Shown: in pieces, positions 12,121 through 19,002 of the stretch
How positions within the stretch are numbered: the stretch's first letter is position 1
How the letters are laid out: each line of letters starts with the position of its first letter
Assembly: GCF_004103825.1 (NCBI RefSeq)
Contig: NZ_RYFI01000010.1
Location: 311 to 35,653, forward strand
DNA: 35,343 nt
Origin: Hansschlegelia zhihuaiae
GTDB taxonomy: Bacteria > Pseudomonadota > Alphaproteobacteria > Rhizobiales > Methylopilaceae
Reading direction: 5' to 3'
Translations under genes and position numbers: made by a program
Notes under the pieces: model-generated
Databases searched by the model: none
Told to the model about the DNA's origin: nothing
What the model saw: only the letters and a program-made list of their open reading frames with translations

Positions 12121-12150
12121 GTTATTACGAATTCCGATATTCGTAATAAC
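12121..12150. promoter_or_regulatory. Perfect 12+6+12 bp palindrome, probable operator of the NikR-like regulator
   Basis: GTTATTACGAAT (12121-12132), spacer TCCGAT, then ATTCGTAATAAC (12139-12150) is an exact inverted repeat in the 83-bp gap between the divergent importer and regulator genes. Read as GTTATTAC-N14-GTAATAAC it has the half-site length and spacing reported for NikR operators (compare GTATGA-N16-TCATAC in E. coli). Its AT-rich arms stand out against the surrounding GC-rich DNA. It probably controls both directions. Confidence 0.75.
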
Positions 12151-12176
12151 GAGAGTCATGCACGGGGCGTGCCAGC

Positions 12177-12181
12177 GGAGG
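12177..12181 (+). promoter_or_regulatory. Ribosome-binding site fixing the NikR-like start
   Basis: GGAGG lies five bases before ATG 12187. The alternative GTG at 12169 precedes this site and has none of its own, so the ATG is preferred. Confidence 0.6.
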
Positions 12182-12186
12182 GGGCG

Positions 12187-12690
12187 ATGGCGGAGGGACG
12201 GGGGAGAGGCTCACGCGGGGCGGCGGCGGACGGGCGTCGCGACGCTCTCGATCGCGTCAGCCTGTCCTTGCCGGCGGCGCTGGTGCGCGACATCGACGCA
12301 ATGACGGCGCGCCGGAAATTCGCAAGCCGGTCGCAGGCCGTAGCCGAGACCCTGCACCGCGCGCTCGTCGATGACCGCACCGAGCTCGGCGAGGAGGTGA
12401 TGGTGGGCTCCATCACCCTGTTCTACGGCCAGCTTTCGACCGGCGTGGAGCAGCGGCTCGGCGACCTACAGCGCGCCCATATCGACGAGGTCATCGCCTC
12501 GTTCCACGTCCATCTCACGGAGAACCGGACCTTGGAGACGGTTCTGGTGCAAGGGCCCGCGCACAAATTGCAGGCGATCGCCGATGAAATGATAGCCGTG
12601 CGCGGGGTGATCTCGGGTCGGCTTCACGTGGTGGCGGCCATCATCCCGCAGCTGCACCCCTTCATTCGGGATGGCGTGCAGAGGGGCTAG
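12187..12690 (+). CDS. NikR-family ribbon-helix-helix regulator with altered metal site
   Basis: A 167-residue protein: a basic, Gly/Arg-rich N-terminal extension (1-20), a ribbon-helix-helix DNA-binding domain (about 22-62, RVSLSLPAALVRDIDAMTARRKFASRSQAV), then an ACT-like metal-sensing domain. It aligns without gaps to E. coli NikR around the nickel site. His107 and His109 (FHVHL) match ligands H87 and H89, but H76 is Arg96 and C95 is Thr115. A His lies at 98, two residues from the H76 position. Half of the square-planar nickel site is therefore gone. It is divergent from the importer operon with a palindrome between, and its stop overlaps the stop of the convergent efflux gene (CTAG). Confidence 0.88.
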   Translation: MAEGRGRGSRGAAADGRRDALDRVSLSLPAALVRDIDAMTARRKFASRSQAVAETLHRALVDDRTELGEEVMVGSITLFYGQLSTGVEQRLGDLQRAHIDEVIASFHVHLTENRTLETVLVQGPAHKLQAIADEMIAVRGVISGRLHVVAAIIPQLHPFIRDGVQRG

Positions 12691-14354
12691 TGCGCCGGCG
12701 TGGCCGCGGCGCCGGGCGTTGGCCGCCGCACCAGCGGAACCAGCACGACGATCACCGCAAACAGGATCGTCAGCGCCCAGAACAGGTCGCCGAAGGACAG
12801 CACCAGTCCCTGCTGGCGGACGTTGTTGGAAAGCTGCTTCACCGCGCCGAGCTCGGCGTCAGAGCCGAGCCGGTCCGACAAGGTCTGCGTCATCCCGGCG
12901 AGCCGCTCCTCCGCGACCTGCCGGCCCCAGGTCACGTGCTCGCGCAGATGCAGCATGTGGATATCCTGCCGCTCGTTCAGGAAGGTGTTGATGAAGGCGA
13001 GGCCGAAGGCGCCGCCAAGGTTGCGCATCAGGTTGAACAGGCCGCTGGCGTTCTTGAGCTTGTCGGGCGGCAAGGTGGCGAGCGACACGACGTTGATCGG
13101 CACCATGCACATCATCAGCGAAACGCCGCGCAGCGCCTGCGGCGCGAACAGCTCCCAGAACGCCCAGTCCTTGGTGATGTAGCTGAGGTCGATGCAGGAC
13201 AACGCAAAGCCGAGGAAGCCCGCGGCGATCAGGTAGCGCGGGTCCATCTTGCGCGACAGGATGCCGACGACGGGCGCCGTCAGGAACATGAAAAGCCCGG
13301 AGACGAACACCGTCTCGCCGATCTGCAGGCTGTCATAGCCTCGCACCCGGCCGAGGAAGACCGGGTAGAGATAGGTCATGCCGTAGAGGCCGATGCCCAT
13401 CGTGAAGGTGAGCGCCGAGCCGACCGCGAAATTGCGGTTCTGATAGGCGCGCAGATCCACCAGCGGCTCGCGGGCCGTGAAGCAGCGCCAGAAGAACAGC
13501 GCCGCGCCGAAGACGCTGGCGACCGTCAGGAACCGGATCGTGTCGTCCTGGAACCAGTCGTCCCGCGACCCCTCCTCGAGCACATATTCGAGCGGCCCGA
13601 GGAACACCGCGAGGCCCAGCAGCGCCGCGAGGTCGAGACGCTTCAGGAGGCTCCAGTCGGGCTGGTCGAAGTCGACCATGGTCCAGGCGATCAGCGTCGC
13701 GGCGGCGCCGGGCACGACATTGATCAGGAACAGCCAGTGCCAGGAGAGCAGCTCGGTGAGATAACCGCCCACCGTCGGGCCGATGGTGGGGGCGAGCGTC
13801 ACGGTCAGGCCGACCAGCGCCATGATGGCGGGCTGCAGGCGGCGCGGGAAGATCGTGTAGGCGGCCGCGAAAGCCGTCGGGATCATGCCGCCGCCGATGA
13901 AGCCTTGCAGCGCTCGGTAGGTGATCATCTCGGGCAAGGTGGTGGCGGTCGCGCAGAGCACGCTCGCGGCGGTGAAGCCGGCGGCCGAGATCGAGAACAG
14001 CACGCGCGTCGACATCGCCCGGGCGAGATAGCCCGAAAGCGGGATCATGATCACTTCGGCGATCAGATAGCTGGTCTGGACCCAGGAGATCTCGTCGGGG
14101 CTCGCCGACAGGCCGGCCTGGATCTCGGACAGCGAGGACGACACGATCTGGATGTCCAGGATCGCCATGAACATCCCGAAGACCAGCGCGAAGAACGCGA
14201 TGAGGCGCCGCGGCGTGACCTCGGGCTCCGGGGGAGCCGGGGGTCCGCCGCGGCTCCCCGCGTCCGGAAGCCCGGAGGAGGAGCCGGCCGCCGGCCGCGG
14301 GGGGACGCGAACCAGGTCGGCGGTCGATCGGTCGCTTGATGCGCCGTCGCTCAT
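12687..14354 (-). CDS. emrB: DHA2-family multidrug efflux MFS transporter (EmrB-like)
   Basis: A proton-driven drug exporter of 555 residues with about 14 hydrophobic segments, as expected for the EmrB/QacA (DHA2) branch. The N-terminal IAFFALVFGMFMAILDIQIVSSSL and the antiporter motif TLAPTIGPTVGGYLTE are typical. It starts 28 bases after the stop of the adaptor gene, so the two form an emrA-emrB operon; with an outer-membrane channel (not in the window) they would span the envelope. A Pro/Gly-rich cytoplasmic N-terminus of about 50 residues precedes the first helix. Substrates are not predictable. Confidence 0.93.
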   Translation of the reverse strand: MSDGASSDRSTADLVRVPPRPAAGSSSGLPDAGSRGGPPAPPEPEVTPRRLIAFFALVFGMFMAILDIQIVSSSLSEIQAGLSASPDEISWVQTSYLIAEVIMIPLSGYLARAMSTRVLFSISAAGFTAASVLCATATTLPEMITYRALQGFIGGGMIPTAFAAAYTIFPRRLQPAIMALVGLTVTLAPTIGPTVGGYLTELLSWHWLFLINVVPGAAATLIAWTMVDFDQPDWSLLKRLDLAALLGLAVFLGPLEYVLEEGSRDDWFQDDTIRFLTVASVFGAALFFWRCFTAREPLVDLRAYQNRNFAVGSALTFTMGIGLYGMTYLYPVFLGRVRGYDSLQIGETVFVSGLFMFLTAPVVGILSRKMDPRYLIAAGFLGFALSCIDLSYITKDWAFWELFAPQALRGVSLMMCMVPINVVSLATLPPDKLKNASGLFNLMRNLGGAFGLAFINTFLNERQDIHMLHLREHVTWGRQVAEERLAGMTQTLSDRLGSDAELGAVKQLSNNVRQQGLVLSFGDLFWALTILFAVIVVLVPLVRRPTPGAAATPAH

Positions 14355-14382
14355 CTTCGGAAATCCGGACGCGGGGATCTGG

Positions 14383-15612
14383 TCAGCGCCGCTCGGTCAC
14401 GGCGCCGGATTCGGGTTTGGGGCTCGTGCGGGTGTCGACCGAGGCGATCACCGAAAGTCCCGGCCGCAGCCGCCCCTTCGCGACGTCGGCCGGATCGACC
14501 CGCACGCGCACCGGCACGCGCTGCACGATCTTGGTGAAGTTGCCGGTCGCGTTCTCGGGCGGCAGCAGGCTGAACTGGGCGCCGGAGGCCGGCGCGAGGC
14601 TGTCCACCACGCCCGTCACATCGTGCTCCGGATAGGCGTCGACCGAGAGCCTGACCTTGGAGCCCGGGGCGACGTCGGCGAGCTGGGTCTCTTTGAAGTT
14701 CGCGTCGACATAGACGCGGTCGAGCGGCACCACCGCCATCACGCGCTTGCCGGGCGTGACGTAGTCGCCCTCCTGAACGGACTTGTTGCCCACCACGCCG
14801 TCGAAGGGCGCGCGGATGACTGTCGCGTCGAGGTCGCGGCGGCGCTGGGCGCGCGCGGTGCGAAGCTCGGCCAAGGTCCGCTCGGCCTCCGCCTTCTGGG
14901 CGATCAGCACCGCGCGGTTGGCCTCGGCGGCCGTTACGCCCGCTTTGGCGGCCTCGACCGAGGCCGCCGTCCGCTGCATGTCGGCGCGCGCCTGGTCGAG
15001 CGCCTGCTTGGACCCGTAGCTCGACTTCGCGAGCGCTTGCGCACGGTCGAAATCCGCCGAGGCGCGGCCTGCGTCGGCGTTCGCGCTGTCGACCTGGGCC
15101 TCCGCCTGCAGCAGTTGGGCGTCTGCGGCCGCGATCTGGCTGTCGAAGCGCGCCACCGCGGCCTGTTGGGTCGCGATCTTGCCGTCGGCAGCTTCCAGCG
15201 CGAGGCGATAATCGCCGTCGTCGAGCACGACGAGCGGGTCGCCGGCCTTGACGCGCGCGTTCTGGGCCGTCGGCACGGCGGCCACGTAGCCCGAAACCTT
15301 GGGGGCCATCACGGCCATGTCCGCGCCCACATAGGCGTCGTCGGTCGTGATTAGGAAGCGGCCGTCCGTCCACCAGTCGTAGCCGTACCAGCCGCCCGCC
15401 GCGATCGCGGCGGCGGCCGCGGCGCCGAGCAGGATCTTCCTGAGCGCGCCGGCGCGGCCCTTGGCCTTCGGTTCAGACGACTTCGGGGCCGGCGCCTCGG
15501 CCGGCGAGGTCTCGGGTTGCCGCGGCGCCTCGCGGCGCGCCTCCGGCGAGGCGTCGCCGACGAGCCGTGGACGCGGCGCGTCCTGAACCATGCTCTGCTG
15601 GGCCTTCGCCAT
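14383..15612 (-). CDS. emrA: HlyD/EmrA-type membrane fusion protein
   Basis: Periplasmic adaptor of the efflux pump, 409 residues from the chosen start. A Pro/Ala-rich cytoplasmic stretch (1-55) leads to one membrane helix (about 59-76), then DDAYVGADMAVMAPKVSGYVAAV (first half of the biotinyl-lipoyl domain), a long Ala/Gln-rich coiled coil (about 145-270), DATVIRAPFDGVVGNKSVQEGDYV (second half) and a beta-barrel domain with VDANFKETQLADVAPGSKVRLSVDAYP. The start is set at ATG 15612, which has GAGG six bases upstream. A longer open frame to 15795 would translate two DNA operators as near-identical TERFGQ repeats and is rejected. ATG 15624 is a possible alternative. Confidence 0.9.
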   Translation of the reverse strand: MAKAQQSMVQDAPRPRLVGDASPEARREAPRQPETSPAEAPAPKSSEPKAKGRAGALRKILLGAAAAAAIAAGGWYGYDWWTDGRFLITTDDAYVGADMAVMAPKVSGYVAAVPTAQNARVKAGDPLVVLDDGDYRLALEAADGKIATQQAAVARFDSQIAAADAQLLQAEAQVDSANADAGRASADFDRAQALAKSSYGSKQALDQARADMQRTAASVEAAKAGVTAAEANRAVLIAQKAEAERTLAELRTARAQRRRDLDATVIRAPFDGVVGNKSVQEGDYVTPGKRVMAVVPLDRVYVDANFKETQLADVAPGSKVRLSVDAYPEHDVTGVVDSLAPASGAQFSLLPPENATGNFTKIVQRVPVRVRVDPADVAKGRLRPGLSVIASVDTRTSPKPESGAVTERR

Positions 15613-15720
15613 GGCGAGCCTCATCGCTGGGATCGAGCGCGGCTTTCGTCGCTCCGACCGCTTCGCCGTCTTGTTTCTCGCAGATCGGCGTTGCGGCCCG
15701 GTTAGGTCACCGAATGCGGA

Positions 15721-15741
15721 TTGACCGAACCGTTCGGTCAA
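15721..15741. promoter_or_regulatory. TetR-type operator O1 of the efflux operon
   Basis: TTGACCGAAC, a central C, then GTTCGGTCAA: a perfect 10+1+10 bp palindrome immediately downstream of the predicted -10 of the emrA promoter (minus strand). A bound repressor would cover the transcription start. Confidence 0.75.
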
Positions 15742-15742
15742 C

Positions 15743-15771
15743 GATTTAGCGCCAGTCGCGACCATGATCAA
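15743..15771 (-). promoter_or_regulatory. Predicted promoter of emrAB
   Basis: On the minus strand TTGATC (15771-15766) is separated by exactly 17 bases from TAAATC (15748-15743), a good sigma-70-type pair. It sits between the two palindromes, with O2 just upstream of the -35 and O1 just downstream of the -10. Confidence 0.55.
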
Positions 15772-15774
15772 GGA

Positions 15775-15795
15775 TTGACCGAACCGTTCGGTCAT
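15775..15795. promoter_or_regulatory. TetR-type operator O2 of the efflux operon
   Basis: A second copy of the O1 sequence, identical over its first 20 bases and with T instead of A at the last, leaving a 9+1+9 bp perfect palindrome at 15776-15794. It starts 54 bp from O1, about five helical turns, so both can be bound on the same face. Confidence 0.75.
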
Positions 15796-16027
15796 TTTTT
15801 TCCGCGCCGAGTGAGAAAAAGCCGCGGCGGGCCGGGGGCGCCGCGCCGCCGAGCTCGCGAAATCGAGCGTCGCCGCCAGACGACTCTTACGATGCTCTTA
15901 TCAAAAACCGAGCCCCGCGCCTTCAAGTTAGAGCAATTATCAATTGGCCCGCTCACCCTTGAAGTCCAAGCTGCGGGAGCCTATTCGCCTCTTGTCCATC
16001 CGATGTGCCTGAATGGAGGTAAGGTCG
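15796..16027. other. Intergenic region upstream of the exb-tonB group, no gene
   Basis: This stretch between the O2 operator and the next start holds a T-run at 15794-15801 and, near 15926-15946, a locally AT-rich part with the small inverted repeat CAATT-ATC-AATTG (15934-15946), a possible operator for the plus-strand genes. It is not a clear Fur, Irr or RirA box. The only long open frame is a translation of the O1/O2 palindromes. I see no TetR gene. Confidence 0.5.
16015..16020 (+). promoter_or_regulatory. Ribosome-binding site suggesting a TTG start
   Basis: GGAGGT lies seven bases before TTG 16028. The upstream in-frame ATG (16013) overlaps this site and has none of its own, so the TTG is the more likely start of the secreted protein. 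Confidence 0.5.
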
Positions 16028-16459
16028 TTGCAGCCTTATGATCTCACGCGCGCCCGGCGGTTTGCGCTCGTGGCCGCGTCGGCCGCGACGCTCTCGGCGC
16101 CTCTTCCGGCCGCCGCGGCCTCCGGCGTGTCGATCGAGCTGAACCGGCTCGAGGCGCGCGACCAGTCCTGCCGGGTCTCGCTGGTGGTGGCCAATCCGGG
16201 CGACAAGGCGATGGACAGCCTGAAGCTTGATCTTGTCTTCTTCGACAAGGACGGCGTGATCTCGCGCCGTCTCGCGGTCGAGGCCGGCCCGGTGCGTGCG
16301 TCGAAGACCTCGGTGAAGCTGTTCGACGCGTCCGACACGCCCTGCGACGGCTTGAGCCGCGTGCTGCTGAACGACGTCACCGCCTGCGGCGGCGCCGAGG
16401 ATTGCCTGTCGATGGTCTCCACGTCGTCACGCGTGAAGGGCGTGGAGTTCGCAAAATGA
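16028..16459 (+). CDS. Small secreted Cys-containing protein, first gene of exb-tonB operon
   Basis: About 143 residues from the TTG start (148 from ATG 16013). A basic N-terminus (LTRARR) and an Ala-rich hydrophobic core ending AAAA-S form a signal peptide, so the mature chain should be periplasmic. The mature part looks like one beta-rich domain (VSIELNRLEARDQSCRVSLVVANPGDKAMDSLKLDLVFF) with four Cys, two of them in CGGAEDC, which could form disulfides. I recognise no named family. Its stop overlaps exbB (ATGA), so it is translationally coupled to the TonB energising system and may act with it. Confidence 0.75.
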   Translation: MQPYDLTRARRFALVAASAATLSAPLPAAAASGVSIELNRLEARDQSCRVSLVVANPGDKAMDSLKLDLVFFDKDGVISRRLAVEAGPVRASKTSVKLFDASDTPCDGLSRVLLNDVTACGGAEDCLSMVSTSSRVKGVEFAK

Positions 16460-17442
16460 TCGTCGTCCGAACGCTGCTGGCCGCCTTGGTCGCCGTGTCC
16501 TGCGCCGGAGCGCCGATGGCGGTCGCACAGGAGCGCCCGGCCGGACAGGCGCAGAGCCAGGCGCCCCAGCCCGCCCAGACCCTGCCTCCGGCGGAGGAGG
16601 TGCAGGCGACGGAGCCCGGTCAGGCTCCTGCGCCCGGCCCGGCCGCTCCCGCGCAGCAGGCGCCCGCCCAGCCCCCGGCGCCAGTCGGAGAGGCGACGGC
16701 CGAACAAAGGTCCTCGCCGACCTTCAGCGGCGCGCAGCTGCCCCACGACCTGTCGCCCTTCGGCATGTTCATGGCGGCCGACTGGGTGGTGAAGGCCGTG
16801 ATGATCGGCCTCGCCTTCGCCTCCCTGCTGACCTGGACGATCTGGGTCGCGAAATCGATCGAACTCGCGGCCGCTGGCCGCAAGGTCCGGCGCGGGCTGA
16901 ACGTGCTCGGAGCGTCTCGCAACCTGAACGACGCGCGCCGCGCGCTTGGCGACCGCAAGGGCGCGGGGCCGATCGCGGGCTTCGTGCGGGCGGCCGACGC
17001 GGAGCTCGCCTATTCCGAGGAAGCGCTGTCGCCCGAAGGCGTGAAGGAGCGCGTCGCCTCGCATCTGTCGCGTCTCGAGGCCCATGCGGCCCGCAAGCTC
17101 ACCATCGGCACCGGCCTGCTCGCCACCATCGGCGCGACCGCGCCCTTCGTCGGCCTGTTCGGCACAGTGTGGGGCATCATGAACTCCTTCATCGGCATCT
17201 CGAACGCCCAGACCACCAATCTCGCCGTGGTCGCGCCCGGCATCGCGGAGGCGCTGCTCGCCACCGCGATCGGTCTCGTGGCCGCGATCCCGGCGGTGGT
17301 GATCTACAATTTCTTCGCGCGGCAGATCGCCGGCCACCGGGCGATGCTGGCCGACGCCTCGGCGGCCGTTCTGCGGATCGTCAGCCGCGACCTCGACCGC
17401 GAGACGGCGGCCCCGATGGCGCGTCGCCGCGCCGCGGAGTAG
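16456..17442 (+). CDS. exbB: TonB-system proton channel ExbB
   Basis: Proton-channel subunit of the ExbB-ExbD-TonB complex that powers outer-membrane receptors, 328 residues. It has a signal-like N-terminus (MIVVRTLLAALVAVSCAGA), a periplasmic Gln/Pro/Ala-rich stretch (about 25-95) as in the long alphaproteobacterial form, then three membrane helices near 110-131, 215-238 and 258-287. The conserved TIGATAPFVGLFGTVWGIMNSFIGI and PGIAEALLATAIGLVAAIPAVVIYNFF segments identify the TolQ/ExbB family. The gene order with exbD and tonB favours ExbB over TolQ. The start ATG 16456 overlaps the preceding stop; the earlier in-frame start would read through that gene. Confidence 0.94.
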   Translation: MIVVRTLLAALVAVSCAGAPMAVAQERPAGQAQSQAPQPAQTLPPAEEVQATEPGQAPAPGPAAPAQQAPAQPPAPVGEATAEQRSSPTFSGAQLPHDLSPFGMFMAADWVVKAVMIGLAFASLLTWTIWVAKSIELAAAGRKVRRGLNVLGASRNLNDARRALGDRKGAGPIAGFVRAADAELAYSEEALSPEGVKERVASHLSRLEAHAARKLTIGTGLLATIGATAPFVGLFGTVWGIMNSFIGISNAQTTNLAVVAPGIAEALLATAIGLVAAIPAVVIYNFFARQIAGHRAMLADASAAVLRIVSRDLDRETAAPMARRRAAE

Positions 17443-17448
17443 CTCCTC

Positions 17449-17886
17449 ATGGCCGCACGGCTCGACCATTCGGGCGGCGACGACCTCGTCGAGACCCACG
17501 AGATCAACGTCACGCCGTTCATCGACGTGATCCTGGTGCTGCTGATCATCTTCATGGTCGCGGCCCCGCTCGCGACCGTCGACGTCGGCGTCGACCTGCC
17601 GGCCTCGACCGCCAAGCCTCAGCCGCGCCCAGACCGCCCTGTCTATCTGACGATCCAGCAGGACCTGAAGCTGTCAATCGGTTCCCGCACGATTGACCGG
17701 CACGCCTTGGCCCAGACCCTCGAAAGCGTCACCAAGGGCGATCGCGAACAGCGCATCTTTCTGCGCGCCGACAAGAAGGTCGCCTATGGCGATCTGACCG
17801 AGGTGATGAACGACCTGCGCCGCGCCGGCTATCTGAAGGTCGCGCTGGTCGCGCTCGAAACCGCCGGCGGCGATGGCGGCCGTTGA
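17449..17886 (+). CDS. exbD: Biopolymer transport protein ExbD
   Basis: Partner of ExbB, 145 residues: a short cytoplasmic N-terminus with ETHEINVTPFIDVILVLLIIFMVAAP, which carries the membrane helix and the proton-carrying Asp in the family motif NVTPFIDV, and a periplasmic domain ending RAGYLKVALVALE. It starts six bases after the exbB stop and overlaps tonB by 14 bases. Confidence 0.95.
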   Translation: MAARLDHSGGDDLVETHEINVTPFIDVILVLLIIFMVAAPLATVDVGVDLPASTAKPQPRPDRPVYLTIQQDLKLSIGSRTIDRHALAQTLESVTKGDREQRIFLRADKKVAYGDLTEVMNDLRRAGYLKVALVALETAGGDGGR

Positions 17887-18871
17887 CGCTCTCAGCCTTC
17901 GCGAGCGCCGCGAGCCCCACAACGTCGTCGGATGGATCGTCGGCGGGGCGTTCGCGCTCGTGCTGCACGCCGGGCTGTTCCTCTACCTGAACCGCTCCCC
18001 GGAGCCAATCGGCTTCGAATCGCAGGTTCCGCTCGAGCTCGACATGATGCCGCCGCCCACCGGCGCCGCGCAGATGGACGAGGCAGGCGCGAACGCGACT
18101 TCGGAGGCGCGCCCGGACGAAGCGCCGAACGTCAAGCCCGAAGAGACCGAAGAGCAGACCGCAGAGCCGCAGGAACTTCAGGAGATCGACGACTCCGAGA
18201 CCCCGCCGCCGCCGGACAGCGAGACGGTCGCGACCGAGGTCCCGGACGAGACGCAGCCGGTCGATCCGACCGACGAGGCCGAGCCCGTGGAGCAGACCGA
18301 AACGGCCGAGGTCGAGACGCCGCCCGACGCCGTGACCACTCCGCCGGACGTCGACGCGGTCGTGACTCTGCCGCCGCAGGAGACCGTGGTTGCCCGCGAG
18401 GAGGAGCCCGAGAAGCCGAAGCCCGCTCCAAAGCCTGTCGCCAAGAAGCCTGAGCCGAAGCGCGAGACCCCGAAGCGTCAGGTCACGCGGCCCGCGCCGC
18501 CGCGCCGCGAGGCCGAGAAACCGGCGGAGCGGCCGTCGCCGGCGACCGCCGCGACCCAAGCGGGCGGCAGAGGCGGCGCATCGCAGAACGCCGGCGCGGC
18601 CCGCGCCGCCGCCGCGGCTTACGATCGACGGATCAGAGGCCTCATAGCGGCTCAGCAGCGTTGCGTGCCGGGCGTTAACGGACGAGCCGTCGTCTCGTTC
18701 AGGATCAGTCGCAGCGGCGGCCTGTTGTCGGTCTCGGCGTCGGGCGGTCCGGTCGCGAGCGCGGCTGAAGCGGCCGTCAGACGCGCGTCCGGATCGTTTC
18801 CGGCGATGCCGGCGGAGGTGACCGTCGGGACGAAAAGCTACACTCTGCCGATGAGTTTCTCGCGCTGCTAG
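17873..18871 (+). CDS. tonB: Energy transducer TonB
   Basis: Spans the periplasm and couples the ExbBD motor to outer-membrane receptors. In 332 residues: a cytoplasmic start, one membrane helix (about 19-40, NVVGWIVGGAFALVLHAGLFLYL), a Pro/Glu- then Pro/Lys-rich rod (about 50-215) in which an acidic half precedes a basic half, an Ala/Gly linker, and a C-terminal beta-alpha-beta domain with GRAVVSFRISRSGGLLSVSASGG. A Cys is the final residue and another sits at RCVPGV, so a disulfide could close the domain. No TonB-dependent receptor is in the window, so the substrate (iron, haem, cobalamin or other) is open. Confidence 0.93.
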   Translation: MAAVDALSLRERREPHNVVGWIVGGAFALVLHAGLFLYLNRSPEPIGFESQVPLELDMMPPPTGAAQMDEAGANATSEARPDEAPNVKPEETEEQTAEPQELQEIDDSETPPPPDSETVATEVPDETQPVDPTDEAEPVEQTETAEVETPPDAVTTPPDVDAVVTLPPQETVVAREEEPEKPKPAPKPVAKKPEPKRETPKRQVTRPAPPRREAEKPAERPSPATAATQAGGRGGASQNAGAARAAAAAYDRRIRGLIAAQQRCVPGVNGRAVVSFRISRSGGLLSVSASGGPVASAAEAAVRRASGSFPAMPAEVTVGTKSYTLPMSFSRC

Positions 18872-19002
18872 TTGAGAGCGCGCTTCGCGGCGGCACGGTT
18901 CGTCGCGGGCATTCCGGCACGTAGTTCTACCGATGGGCGCGCTCTATGGTCTGCGCTACCGTCCCCGCGGCCCCGCCTCGCACTGTGCCCCCGAGGGACG
19001 TC

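Noticed and set aside
10199-12304. 701-codon plus-strand frame across the permease and binding-protein genes
   Set aside because: Antisense shadow; it crosses the operator and the regulator start, and the minus-strand genes have clear family motifs.
15613-15795. N-terminal extension of EmrA starting MTERFGQ, with a repeated TERFGQ
   Set aside because: It is the translation of two DNA operators and the promoter between them.
15934-15946. CAATT-ATC-AATTG as a Fur, Irr or RirA box for the tonB operon
   Set aside because: Arms are too short and do not match the known consensus sequences closely enough to name a regulator.
15721-16041. 106-codon plus-strand frame upstream of the exb-tonB genes
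   Set aside because: It also starts by translating the palindromes, then becomes Arg-rich with no ribosome site.
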